From contig DATGIQ010000410.1 in the NCBI GenBank assembly GCA_035295665.1, positions 1 through 17,507 of the forward strand: DNA of 17,507 bases, in the 5' to 3' direction. Source of the DNA: DATGIQ01 sp035295665 (GTDB lineage Bacteria > Planctomycetota > Planctomycetia > Gemmatales > Gemmataceae). The notes beneath the pieces were generated by a model. The model did not search any database. It was not told where the DNA came from and was given only the letters and a program-made list of their open reading frames with translations. Below, piece by piece: positions 6,437 through 13,679 of the stretch; position 1 is the stretch's first letter, and each line of letters opens with the position of its first letter. The position numbers and the translations under genes were made by a program.

Positions 6437-6574
6437 CAAACCAGCGCGCCGTCATTCCCCGCGTCCGTGCTGACAAGACTATCTCCTTTCGCCGCTTCTT
6501 AAGCCAGCACCACGGCGCCCATTCTGCCTCTGGGTTAGGGTCTCTGCCTACAAGCTGGCGCAGCTGAATCACAG

Positions 6575-6940
6575 GTGATCTTCTACACGGGAAGTGTGAA
6601 TTCCGCTTATCTCAGCTGTGAAACGCTTCGCCGACGTATCGCCGAACTCGAAGCCCCGCTTGCGGAGACCTTGCACGCCGGCAAACGCCAGGCGGCACCG
6701 GTCGCGAAAGGACCACCCAAGGCCGAGCCCAAGAAGCCTGGCCGCAAGCCCGGCCAAAACTCGGGCGCCAAAGCCCATCGCCAGCCTCCGCAGACCATCG
6801 ACGAAATCGACGAAGCCCCGCGGCCTGGCCGCTGTCCCGATGGTGGCGGCCCCATCGAGGAAACCCATGTCGAGCAGCAACATCCGGTCGAGATCCCGCG
6901 CAAGCCGATCCATCGCCAAGTCTCTGTTTGGCGGTGCATT
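6575..6940 (+). pseudogene. N-terminal remnant of an IS66-type transposase
   Basis: The frame encodes a leading coiled coil (LRRRIAELEAPL), a basic linker (GPPKAEPKKPGRKPG) and then the zinc-ribbon segment with CPDGGGPIEETHVEQQ followed by VEIPRKPIHRQ. This is the N-terminal order of IS66-family TnpC transposases: leucine-rich helix, linker, zf-IS66. Homology stops at about 6940, seven bases before the sulfatase stop codon, and the catalytic DDE domain is absent. The CPxCGG knuckle has lost its second Cys (CPDG), a further sign of decay. The frame stays open to 7279 only as antisense to the sulfatase. No terminal inverted repeats could be paired. Confidence 0.7.
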
Positions 6941-6946
6941 GCGCGA

Positions 6947-8392
6947 TTAATCCTTCTTTTTCTTGGCCGGCGCCTGCCCGCCTTGGACGCGCACAGGCCA
7001 GTTCTTTTTCACGAGCGCCTTCATTTCCCCCAGAACCTGGGCATACTTGGGATCGGCAGCGAGGTTGTGAAGTTCCTTTGGGTCGGCATCGTGATCGTAG
7101 AGTTGCGCCCCCTGCTTGCCCTCGTCCCACTCCGTGTACCGCCAGCGTTCGGTGCGGACCGAGTAACCGGGGAAACCGGCCCGTTGCACCTGTGTAAACG
7201 CGGGGCGGTTCCAAGACGCTTGCGGGTTGTCCAGAAGTGGCTTCAGGCTCACGCCTTCCAGGTTCTTCGGAGGCGTTAAGCCGGCCAGGTCGGCGAGGGT
7301 TGGATAGAGGTCCACGAACTCGACGGTGCGTGGGCATGCCTTGCCGTTGCCCTTCGCGCCGGGGGCGATGATGATGAGCGGCACGTGGGCCGATTCCTCG
7401 AAGAGGCTCTGCTTCATCCACAAGCCGTGCTCCCCTACGTGGTAGCCATGATCGCTCCAGAATACGACCACCGTATTGTCCCACAACTTCAATCGGTCCA
7501 TCGTGTCCAGCAGCTTGCCGATCTGGGCATCCACGAACGAGATGGCGGCGTAGTAAGCTTGTTTGCAGGTGCGCGCCTGCTCCACGGTGATGCCAAAATA
7601 GGGCCACGGGGTCGTCGAGGCGAGTGCCGGCTTCGGGACACTGTCCGCGAACCCAGAGGCAACGCTGGGGAGCTGGATTTGATCCATCGGATAGAGCTCG
7701 AAATACTTTTCCGGGGCCACGTAAGGCGTGTGTGGCTTGTAGAAGCCGGCGGCCAGGAAGAACGGCTGGTCCTTATGCTCTTCCAGAAGCCGGATCGCCT
7801 CCAGAGCGACTTTCCCGTCGGTGTGCTCCTCATCCTTGCCCTTCGTATCCGAGAGGAAGCACATGGCGGAACCTAGTCCGCGTTTCGGCGTGTAGTTGAT
7901 GATGTCCGTTTCGAGCACAGTCTTGTCGCGGCCGGCTGGGTTGACCACGTGATTCCACGACGGCGGATCATCCAGGCCGCTGGTGCCGATATCGTTGGGA
8001 TTGCCGTAGTGGTAGATTTTGCCGACCCGGGCACTGTAGTAGCCGTTATTCTTGAACAGCTGCGGCAGCGTCACGACATTGGGCAGGCCGGTGCGGAAAT
8101 GATACGTCAAATTGAAAACACGGGTCGTGCTGGGACGCAGCCCGGTCAGCAACGAAGACCGGCTTGGACTGCACAGGGGGAACTGACAGTAGGCGCGGTC
8201 AAACTTCACGCCCATCTTCGCCAGCCGATCGATATTCGGCGATTTGATGAACGGATGGCCGTAGCAGCCGAGATCGTTGTTCATGTCGTCCACGGCGATG
8301 AACAAGACATTGAGCTTGCGCTCCGCACTTTCGGCAGGAGGAATAAACCAGGCCAGCAACAGCAGGCAAAGCGGGAGTCGAAGATGCTTCAT
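6947..8392 (-). CDS. Secreted sulfatase, iduronate-2-sulfatase-like
   Basis: This 481-residue enzyme has an N-terminal signal peptide (hydrophobic residues 5-20, then ESAERK). It should hydrolyse sulfate esters, probably of polysaccharides, outside the cytoplasm. Metal-binding D35 and D36 lie in AVDDMNND. The formylglycine motif is C74-S-P-S-R78, so activation by a formylglycine-generating enzyme or anaerobic maturase is needed. K125 in RVGKIYH, K219 and H221 in FYKPHTP, and D314-H315 in SDHGYHVGEH complete the active site. Length and motifs are complete, so the gene appears intact, ending in a Lys-rich tail. It runs into the IS66 remnant tail to tail. Substrate specificity cannot be decided. 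No obvious operon partner is present. Confidence 0.9.
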   Translation of the reverse strand: MKHLRLPLCLLLLAWFIPPAESAERKLNVLFIAVDDMNNDLGCYGHPFIKSPNIDRLAKMGVKFDRAYCQFPLCSPSRSSLLTGLRPSTTRVFNLTYHFRTGLPNVVTLPQLFKNNGYYSARVGKIYHYGNPNDIGTSGLDDPPSWNHVVNPAGRDKTVLETDIINYTPKRGLGSAMCFLSDTKGKDEEHTDGKVALEAIRLLEEHKDQPFFLAAGFYKPHTPYVAPEKYFELYPMDQIQLPSVASGFADSVPKPALASTTPWPYFGITVEQARTCKQAYYAAISFVDAQIGKLLDTMDRLKLWDNTVVVFWSDHGYHVGEHGLWMKQSLFEESAHVPLIIIAPGAKGNGKACPRTVEFVDLYPTLADLAGLTPPKNLEGVSLKPLLDNPQASWNRPAFTQVQRAGFPGYSVRTERWRYTEWDEGKQGAQLYDHDADPKELHNLAADPKYAQVLGEMKALVKKNWPVRVQGGQAPAKKKKD

Positions 8393-8750
8393 GGAAGGTC
8401 TCGCAATTCCAGATCAAGGAAACCGAGCGGGGCTTGTCACAGTAGGTTCGTTCACTTACCGTCTACTGTAGGCCGTTGGCCTCGCCGTGGCGATATCCGA
8501 TGGCAGGAATCGCCACACTCCGGCTTGACCGGTCGGGGCTCCTCTGCTATCTAGCCGGCCATCAGCCGATCTTGTTTTTGGGGATAGCCAGCAAACCGGC
8601 GCGGGAAATTCGCGACGGTCTCTTTGGCCGGCGGGCTCGGACGCACCATGATGGCAAGCGTCCAGGTTTCGCTGCCGGATCGGCCTTCGTCGTTCTCTTC
8701 ATCCTCTTCCATCGAGCGCAGCAAGTTCATCACGTCCGAGGGGCCAACCG
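8393..8750. other. Intergenic region between divergent genes
   Basis: The sulfatase and the membrane protein are transcribed away from this region, so promoters for both are expected here, but I could not identify convincing -35/-10 pairs. The only coding candidate is the doubtful minus-strand ORF at 8551-8730. Confidence 0.4.
8551..8730 (-). CDS. Possible small hypothetical protein, 59 aa (doubtful)
   Basis: An ORF on the minus strand beginning MNLLRSMEEDEEND has GC-rich third codon positions like its neighbours. It contains an acidic N-terminal half and a basic Pro-rich end (RPSPPAKE, FPRRFAGYP). No Shine-Dalgarno sequence is visible and I do not recognise it. It lies between the divergent starts of the sulfatase and the membrane protein and may be a remnant or chance ORF. 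Confidence 0.2.
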   Translation of the reverse strand: MNLLRSMEEDEENDEGRSGSETWTLAIMVRPSPPAKETVANFPRRFAGYPQKQDRLMAG

Positions 8751-10604
8751 ATGAGGCAATGGCTGGACAGGTTTCGTACCCAAATCGATTGGCTCTGGCT
8801 TGGTACGATCGTGCTCGCCCTGATGCATTTATCGCCGCTCTTCCGCACGGGCTACTTGGCCGACGACGCGGGCAATTCCCTCGTGCATGGCATCTTGCGG
8901 TACTACGGAATCAATATCTTTCAGCTGCTCTTTCGCGACACCGTAGCCTGGATAAGCCAGGCTCGTTTTTATCCCTTGGCCAGCGCTCACATTTACCTGG
9001 TGTTCTACCTGATACCCACTTTGATCCTGTATAAAGGCTTTGTCATCCTCCTCATCTTGAGCAATCTGGCCCTGTTCCGACTACTTGTCCGAAGACTTTA
9101 TCCCATTCCCGGATTCGCGGAACTCTGTGTCCTGCTCGTTCTCGCCCTCTTCCAATTCAGGATCTATCACGATCCGATTTTGGCGTTCGGTGGACTCATT
9201 CAATTCGCGCTGCTTTATGTCTTGGTATCGCTGTTGTGCTTGTGCAAGTATTTTGAATCGGCCCGCCCTGCTTGGTTGCTGGCTAGCGTGGGGACCTACC
9301 TGCTGGCGCTGTTGACCTACGAAATCACCTACCCGTTGTTTCTTCTCCATTTCCTGGTCGCGGCTATTTGCACCCGCGGCTGGGTTCAAGTCCTCCGAAC
9401 TGGCGCGTGGTTCCTGGGCGCGGCCGCGGCGTGCGCGGGCCTGTGCCTCTTTCTGCGCAAGATCCTCGGATTCACTGCGGACTTTGCGTACCAGCCCAAT
9501 CACGATATTGCGGCGTATGGATCGGCATTGTGCAAGCAGATCTTCGCCGGGATACCGCTCAACTACCCGTTGACCGCAGGCCGGACGTACCTTCCGCCTT
9601 GGCCGCGTCTTCGTCACGCCTGGTCTACCTTGGCAGAAGCGGTCCTGGCGTTTCTTCTGTGTCTATCCTTGATCCGACGGATGTCTGGCGATACTTCCCC
9701 ATTTCGTCGCTTGGCAATGGGTCGCACGCTGGCAATGGCGCTCTCCTTTGTGATTCTGCCACCGCTGCTGACGTGTCTTTCGCCAAGGTACCAGCGCGAA
9801 CTCTTCTGGGGCGTGGGACAACTACCGGTCTATATCGAATATCACGGCTTCGGCCTGCTCCTCGCCTCCATCCTTGCCGCAGCCCTACATTGGCTGGTCC
9901 ACCGGCCGCGCACGCTGGGCGTGGCGGGCTTGATGGCTTCGTTGCTGATTGCAGTGGAATTATCCTTTACCGGATATTTCAACAAGGCCATCGCCCAGAG
10001 ATGGGCCCCTGCTTGGTACACCGAGAGACAGGACGTGGAAAAGGCGCTGGCCGCGGGATTGGCCGACGCTGTTCCGGAGGGCGCCACGTTGATCCCCGCA
10101 CATCGGTATCCGTGGTGGCACGATTCATTCGGTGCATATTTCTATTGCCAGAACAGCGGAAAGAAACTTCGCTTTTCGACATCCTTGCAACGTGGTCCGG
10201 GGATTCCGCTCATCCAGTGCGGGACGTCGGGCAATGTCGAGCACCTGCCGCCGAGTTCTCATTGCTATGGACTGTATGATTCACGGTTGGACTCGCGGCT
10301 TGCCTGCGTCTTTCTATGTGAGCTGAACTCGGATTCGGGAGGGCTTCCGGGCATATCCGCTGCCCAGGAAACGAGGTTGGGCTGGCTCTTTGTCCGAAAT
10401 CTCCATCCCAACGCCGAACCTTTTCCGATGACATGCCGCATCACCGGCACAGGCGCGGGAAGCGTTCGGTATGTTCGCCTGGAGGATTGCAAGCTCGTTC
10501 GGCAGCAAAGGGATTGGGCCCTCTATCGCTTCGAGATCAAGGACGGCTGCGTGGACGCCCAGAGTTTACATGTCGAGCTGGTAGCGGGTGGCACGAAGTC
10601 CTGA
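8751..10604 (+). CDS. Polytopic membrane protein, possible GT-C type glycosyltransferase
   Basis: This 617-residue protein has about ten predicted membrane helices in its first 405 residues (about 14-30, 82-110, 122-140, 145-166, 174-208 as two, 217-235, 291-308, 326-342, 365-405 as two). A soluble C-terminal domain of about 200 residues follows and would lie outside the cytoplasm. The loop after the first helix holds an acidic pair D38-D39 (YLADDAGNS); GT-C glycosyltransferases use acidic residues at this place with lipid-linked sugars. No other family motif is clear, so the enzymatic call is an inference and an uncharacterised membrane protein is the safer label. GAGGGG lies about 7 bases before the ATG. 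It converges with the HEAT-repeat gene, with only 17 bases between the stops. Confidence 0.7.
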   Translation: MRQWLDRFRTQIDWLWLGTIVLALMHLSPLFRTGYLADDAGNSLVHGILRYYGINIFQLLFRDTVAWISQARFYPLASAHIYLVFYLIPTLILYKGFVILLILSNLALFRLLVRRLYPIPGFAELCVLLVLALFQFRIYHDPILAFGGLIQFALLYVLVSLLCLCKYFESARPAWLLASVGTYLLALLTYEITYPLFLLHFLVAAICTRGWVQVLRTGAWFLGAAAACAGLCLFLRKILGFTADFAYQPNHDIAAYGSALCKQIFAGIPLNYPLTAGRTYLPPWPRLRHAWSTLAEAVLAFLLCLSLIRRMSGDTSPFRRLAMGRTLAMALSFVILPPLLTCLSPRYQRELFWGVGQLPVYIEYHGFGLLLASILAAALHWLVHRPRTLGVAGLMASLLIAVELSFTGYFNKAIAQRWAPAWYTERQDVEKALAAGLADAVPEGATLIPAHRYPWWHDSFGAYFYCQNSGKKLRFSTSLQRGPGIPLIQCGTSGNVEHLPPSSHCYGLYDSRLDSRLACVFLCELNSDSGGLPGISAAQETRLGWLFVRNLHPNAEPFPMTCRITGTGAGSVRYVRLEDCKLVRQQRDWALYRFEIKDGCVDAQSLHVELVAGGTKS

Positions 10605-10621
10605 ACTGCATGCGTTGTAGG

Positions 10622-11377
10622 CTACGGTGCATCGGCAGCGGTTCTCCCAACCACGCCAGCTTCGGCAAGCGCCTCACTGGCTTCATCGCGCACACCTTTG
10701 ACCGGATCCTTCAACGCTTCTTGAAGGCCGGGGATTGCCTCCTTCGGCAACACTTTGTGGCGGGCTAGCCTTCCCAGGGCTTCGGCGGATTCGGCTCGAA
10801 CTTCTGCATCGGGATCCGTGAGCGTTTGAAGGAGAACGGGGGTTGCGCGGACGGCGTCGAGCCGGCCGACCACACCCACGGTCTCAACAGCCTGTGCTCG
10901 GATGCGCCCGCTCGGATCCTCCCGGCTGATGGCCAAGAGAGTCGGCAGGATCTCCACCGCGTCATGATCGACATACCGCAAGATCAGCATCGCCTTGATG
11001 CGGACGCTTTCGTCAGGATCATGGAACGCGGCCACGAGGTCGGGCAGGGCGTCTTTCGCATGGGAGCCGACAACCGCCAAGGCGTCCACGGCCTCCGCGC
11101 GGACACGTGGATTCTTATCGTGGAGGGCGTCAACGAGGGAAGGGACTGCACGGGCGCCGAGATCCTGCAAGCCACTATAGGCGGCCTCACGGACGTTATG
11201 GTCTTCGTCCTGGAGGGCGTGCCGCAGGAGCGGCGTCGCCATCGGACCGATCTTGCCAGATACGATGACCGTCATCTCGCGTCCCAACGGCACGAGATCG
11301 ATGATCAGGCCGATCAGCACGATCCCCAGCAATCCAACCACTCCCTTGATCAGAGTCTTGTTCGTGAGCCGTTTCAC
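10622..11377 (-). CDS. Membrane-anchored HEAT-repeat protein
   Basis: The protein (251 aa) starts at GTG 11377, with GAGG just upstream on the minus strand; no downstream ATG would keep the single membrane segment at residues 9-29. After that come about six HEAT repeats (residues about 46-243), each with the V-R-x-x-A pattern (NVREAA, RVRAEA, SVRIKA, RIRAQA, EVRAES, GVRDEA) typical of PBS-lyase/HEAT-like solenoids. Such proteins are scaffolds for protein binding. It lies 45 bases after the HlyD-type adaptor and is probably co-transcribed, so it may serve the exporter, but no specific role can be read. The orientation of the solenoid (periplasmic or cytoplasmic) is unknown, although the few basic residues before the helix favour periplasmic. 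Confidence 0.75.
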   Translation of the reverse strand: MKRLTNKTLIKGVVGLLGIVLIGLIIDLVPLGREMTVIVSGKIGPMATPLLRHALQDEDHNVREAAYSGLQDLGARAVPSLVDALHDKNPRVRAEAVDALAVVGSHAKDALPDLVAAFHDPDESVRIKAMLILRYVDHDAVEILPTLLAISREDPSGRIRAQAVETVGVVGRLDAVRATPVLLQTLTDPDAEVRAESAEALGRLARHKVLPKEAIPGLQEALKDPVKGVRDEASEALAEAGVVGRTAADAP

Positions 11378-11422
11378 CGCACGCCTCGGGTGTTGGATCG
11401 AGTGGATGGATGTTTGCTCGGC

Positions 11423-12292
11423 TCACCGGCTGGATGGCGGAAACCGGACCTGCACCGCGATGCCACACCGCAGCCGGCCGTCTGGGTTTGGCGTGCGGAC
11501 CAAAACGGGCACGAGGCCAGTAGCTAGGTCCGTAGCAAGGCCGATGAAAACGACTCGGCCCTTGCCGGAGAAGCTCTTTTTGCTGTTTGTGCGCATTTCA
11601 GCGGTTTGGCCGACGGCCAACTCATCGACCTGCTCGGGAGTCAGGTCACAGCGCACATCGATCTCGCTCAGATCCAGGATTTCACCCCAGACGGCCGTCC
11701 CGGGCCGCGACACCGCCCCCCGATACACGTCGAGCCGATTGACGACGCCGTCAATCGGCGCCTCCACGACGAAGTGTTCGAGCTCCGCTTTGGCTCCATC
11801 GAGCGCTGCCTTCGCAGCCTGTACATCTTTCTCGGCCTTGAAGGAGGCGGTGCGGATGTCGTGGTAGTGCTCTTCAGCCACGGCCCCCTTTTCGTGCCCT
11901 TTCTCAATTGCTTCCAGGCGGCACCGGGCCTCCCCGAGTACAACTATCGCACCCTCCAGGATTGCCTGCTTCGCCCGCAAGTCTGCCTGTGCTTCATCAT
12001 CATCGATCTTGACCAGGGGTTGACCCTTTTTCACACGGTCACCCAGCGCGACCAGGACTTCCGTCACCGGATGCGGAGGAGCGGCCGGCGCGATTAGCGC
12101 TTTTCGCTGCGGCACGGACTGCGTCCGGCCTAAAACCTCGATCCCGCCCACTTCAGGCCGCCGTTCGGATTTCTCGTCTGGCCGGGGGGAAGCGTTCAGC
12201 TTAGCCGTGGCTGCGCCGATCCCCGCGAGAGTAAAGATCACGAAAAAACCGAAACCCCAACGTGTTCGTGGATGGAAAAGTTGGCGGAGCAT
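11423..12292 (-). CDS. HlyD-type periplasmic adaptor (membrane fusion protein)
   Basis: This 289-residue protein would link an inner-membrane pump to an outer-membrane channel. An N-terminal hydrophobic segment (residues about 14-30) anchors or exports it. The lipoyl domain is split into two halves, residues about 66-98 (VTEVLVALGDRVKKGQPLVKID) and 174-195 (VEAPIDGVV), around an alpha-helical hairpin (about 100-172). A beta-barrel part follows from about 200 to the end, including the NPDGRLRCG motif. GAGG lies about 6 bases before ATG 12292. It is shorter than most CzcB/CusB-type adaptors because it ends right after the barrel and lacks the membrane-proximal domain. Related sequence survives as a remnant at 5927-6075. 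Confidence 0.85.
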   Translation of the reverse strand: MLRQLFHPRTRWGFGFFVIFTLAGIGAATAKLNASPRPDEKSERRPEVGGIEVLGRTQSVPQRKALIAPAAPPHPVTEVLVALGDRVKKGQPLVKIDDDEAQADLRAKQAILEGAIVVLGEARCRLEAIEKGHEKGAVAEEHYHDIRTASFKAEKDVQAAKAALDGAKAELEHFVVEAPIDGVVNRLDVYRGAVSRPGTAVWGEILDLSEIDVRCDLTPEQVDELAVGQTAEMRTNSKKSFSGKGRVVFIGLATDLATGLVPVLVRTPNPDGRLRCGIAVQVRFPPSSR

Positions 12293-12414
12293 GGCTATCC
12301 TCTGGGGAGAGAATCTCGGTTACTGACGACACCTATTGAGGGATGCGATCATCGGGCGGCGGTTTCACGCACCATGATATAGGATTCTGGGCCCGCGTGC
12401 AGTAGATCGTTCCC

Positions 12415-13515
12415 TCAGAAATTGAATTCCGCCCGGAGCAGAATTCCTTGATCGCTCAGCTCACCCCGCGCGGTCGTGTTGCTGTTCCGGCCCACGTTCC
12501 ACCAGTATTCGTACTCATAGCCGAAAAACAACTGGGCATCGGGCCAACCGGGAGGCTGCCAGCTCAAGCCGAGGGACCACGTGAGCATGGGAACATCCTG
12601 GGAGGCACGGTCATTGGTCCCCGCGGCCAGTACTTCTCCCGTCGGTCCGATGGGCGTCGTCTCTTCGAAGAAATGCTGTTCGAGCCGGCCGAGAATGGTC
12701 GCTCCATCCACACGGCCGACAAAAGCCAGGCCCGATTCCTCCCATCGCCGCGCCAGCTCCAAGCCCATGTGCGGCCCAAAGCCCCAGAAGTTGTTGCTAG
12801 TCTGCCGCTCGAAGACGCCGCTGCCGGCCGTGGCTACGGCGACCGGCTCAGCGGAACGCGAATCGAAGAAGGCCCCAACGGCACGGATTCCGAACCGCCA
12901 TTTCATGCCCCAATGGGGTAGCAGAGAAAGCTCACGGCTGGAGTAATCGAGATCGCCCACGTTCACATCGAGCCGGCTCTTGAGCGCTGCCAGGCCATCG
13001 GGCGCCGGCGACAACCCCGAGCCCTCCGTAGAGAAGAAACGGTAGGCGATGGAGAATTCGCCAAATCCGGAAGGCAAACGGCGCCCCACCTCGAAACGCG
13101 GTGAAGCGGCCCAATTGAGCTCCGCGCTTCCGATGTGCACGGTGTCCGGCGTCCGGCCCGGAAGCGTGACCAGTTCGGTCAGGCGATTCTTGACGTGGGC
13201 GGCAACGATGCCAATGTCTAGATCGGCGAACCACCCCGGTGGCGGCAGTGGCGGCGGATCGAGTCGAGGGTCCCGTTCGAAATAGGGACCTGGCAAAGCA
13301 TCGCAGAAGTAGGCCGCGGCGGCAGGCGGCGCTTGCAGCAGGGATCGGGGAGCGTCCGGCGGCCGGGGGAATCCAGGCAGGATGTCCGGTTCGGCGCTCG
13401 TACCGGGGATCGCTGCCGGTGGAGCGGCGGTAGGCGTCTGCGCTTGGGCCGACCCACAGGGAGCCAGCGCTCCCCAAACGGCCAACACCACCAGAAGACG
13501 GAACAGAGAGGCCAT
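12415..13515 (-). CDS. Putative beta-barrel outer-membrane protein
   Basis: This 366-residue protein has a signal peptide (hydrophobic residues 4-18, cleavage likely after AQAQ near residue 26), then a Pro/Ala-rich linker to about residue 100, then a domain rich in alternating strands with many aromatic residues and a C-terminal Phe (LLRAEFNF). The last feature is typical of BAM-dependent outer-membrane barrels. GAGGAG lies 8 bases before ATG 13515, which is preferred over the in-frame upstream start at 13548. Similar barrels (for example the BBP7 or Lpg1974-type groups of planctomycetes) are known, but I cannot assign it to one. It sits between the TolC-type gene and the adaptor gene, an unusual insertion in an exporter operon. 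Confidence 0.7.
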   Translation of the reverse strand: MASLFRLLVVLAVWGALAPCGSAQAQTPTAAPPAAIPGTSAEPDILPGFPRPPDAPRSLLQAPPAAAAYFCDALPGPYFERDPRLDPPPLPPPGWFADLDIGIVAAHVKNRLTELVTLPGRTPDTVHIGSAELNWAASPRFEVGRRLPSGFGEFSIAYRFFSTEGSGLSPAPDGLAALKSRLDVNVGDLDYSSRELSLLPHWGMKWRFGIRAVGAFFDSRSAEPVAVATAGSGVFERQTSNNFWGFGPHMGLELARRWEESGLAFVGRVDGATILGRLEQHFFEETTPIGPTGEVLAAGTNDRASQDVPMLTWSLGLSWQPPGWPDAQLFFGYEYEYWWNVGRNSNTTARGELSDQGILLRAEFNF

Positions 13516-13563
13516 GAACCGACTCCTCTTTACGGGCAATGCCAACACCGCACGGTTGAACGC

Positions 13564-13679
13564 GGAATTGGAAATTGGAAATTGAAAACTGCAAATTGCC
13601 CAAGGAGAAAAGACGCCGAAAGCTGTAGGGCCCTTGTCTACAAATGCTCATTCCCAATTTCCATTTTCATTTCTCATTG
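13564..13679. repeat. AT-rich inverted GGAAATT repeats between outer-membrane genes
   Basis: On the + strand, 13564-13590 consists of GGAATT/GGAAATT units. At 13651-13677 the same kind of sequence occurs inverted (ATTTCCATTTTCATTTC on the + strand). Together they form an imperfect inverted repeat about 115 bases long around the start region of the outer-membrane-protein gene. The composition is clearly different from the GC-rich surroundings. The second half encodes the last nine residues and stop of the TolC-type protein. Confidence 0.55.

Noticed and set aside
6612..7607. Minus-strand open frame of 331 codons overlapping the sulfatase and transposase remnant
   Set aside because: It runs in another frame of the sulfatase strand. 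The sulfatase frame has all catalytic motifs, and this translation has none.
10826..11867. Plus-strand open frames over the HEAT and adaptor genes
   Set aside because: The repeat periodicity of the HEAT protein and the adaptor motifs establish the minus strand as coding.
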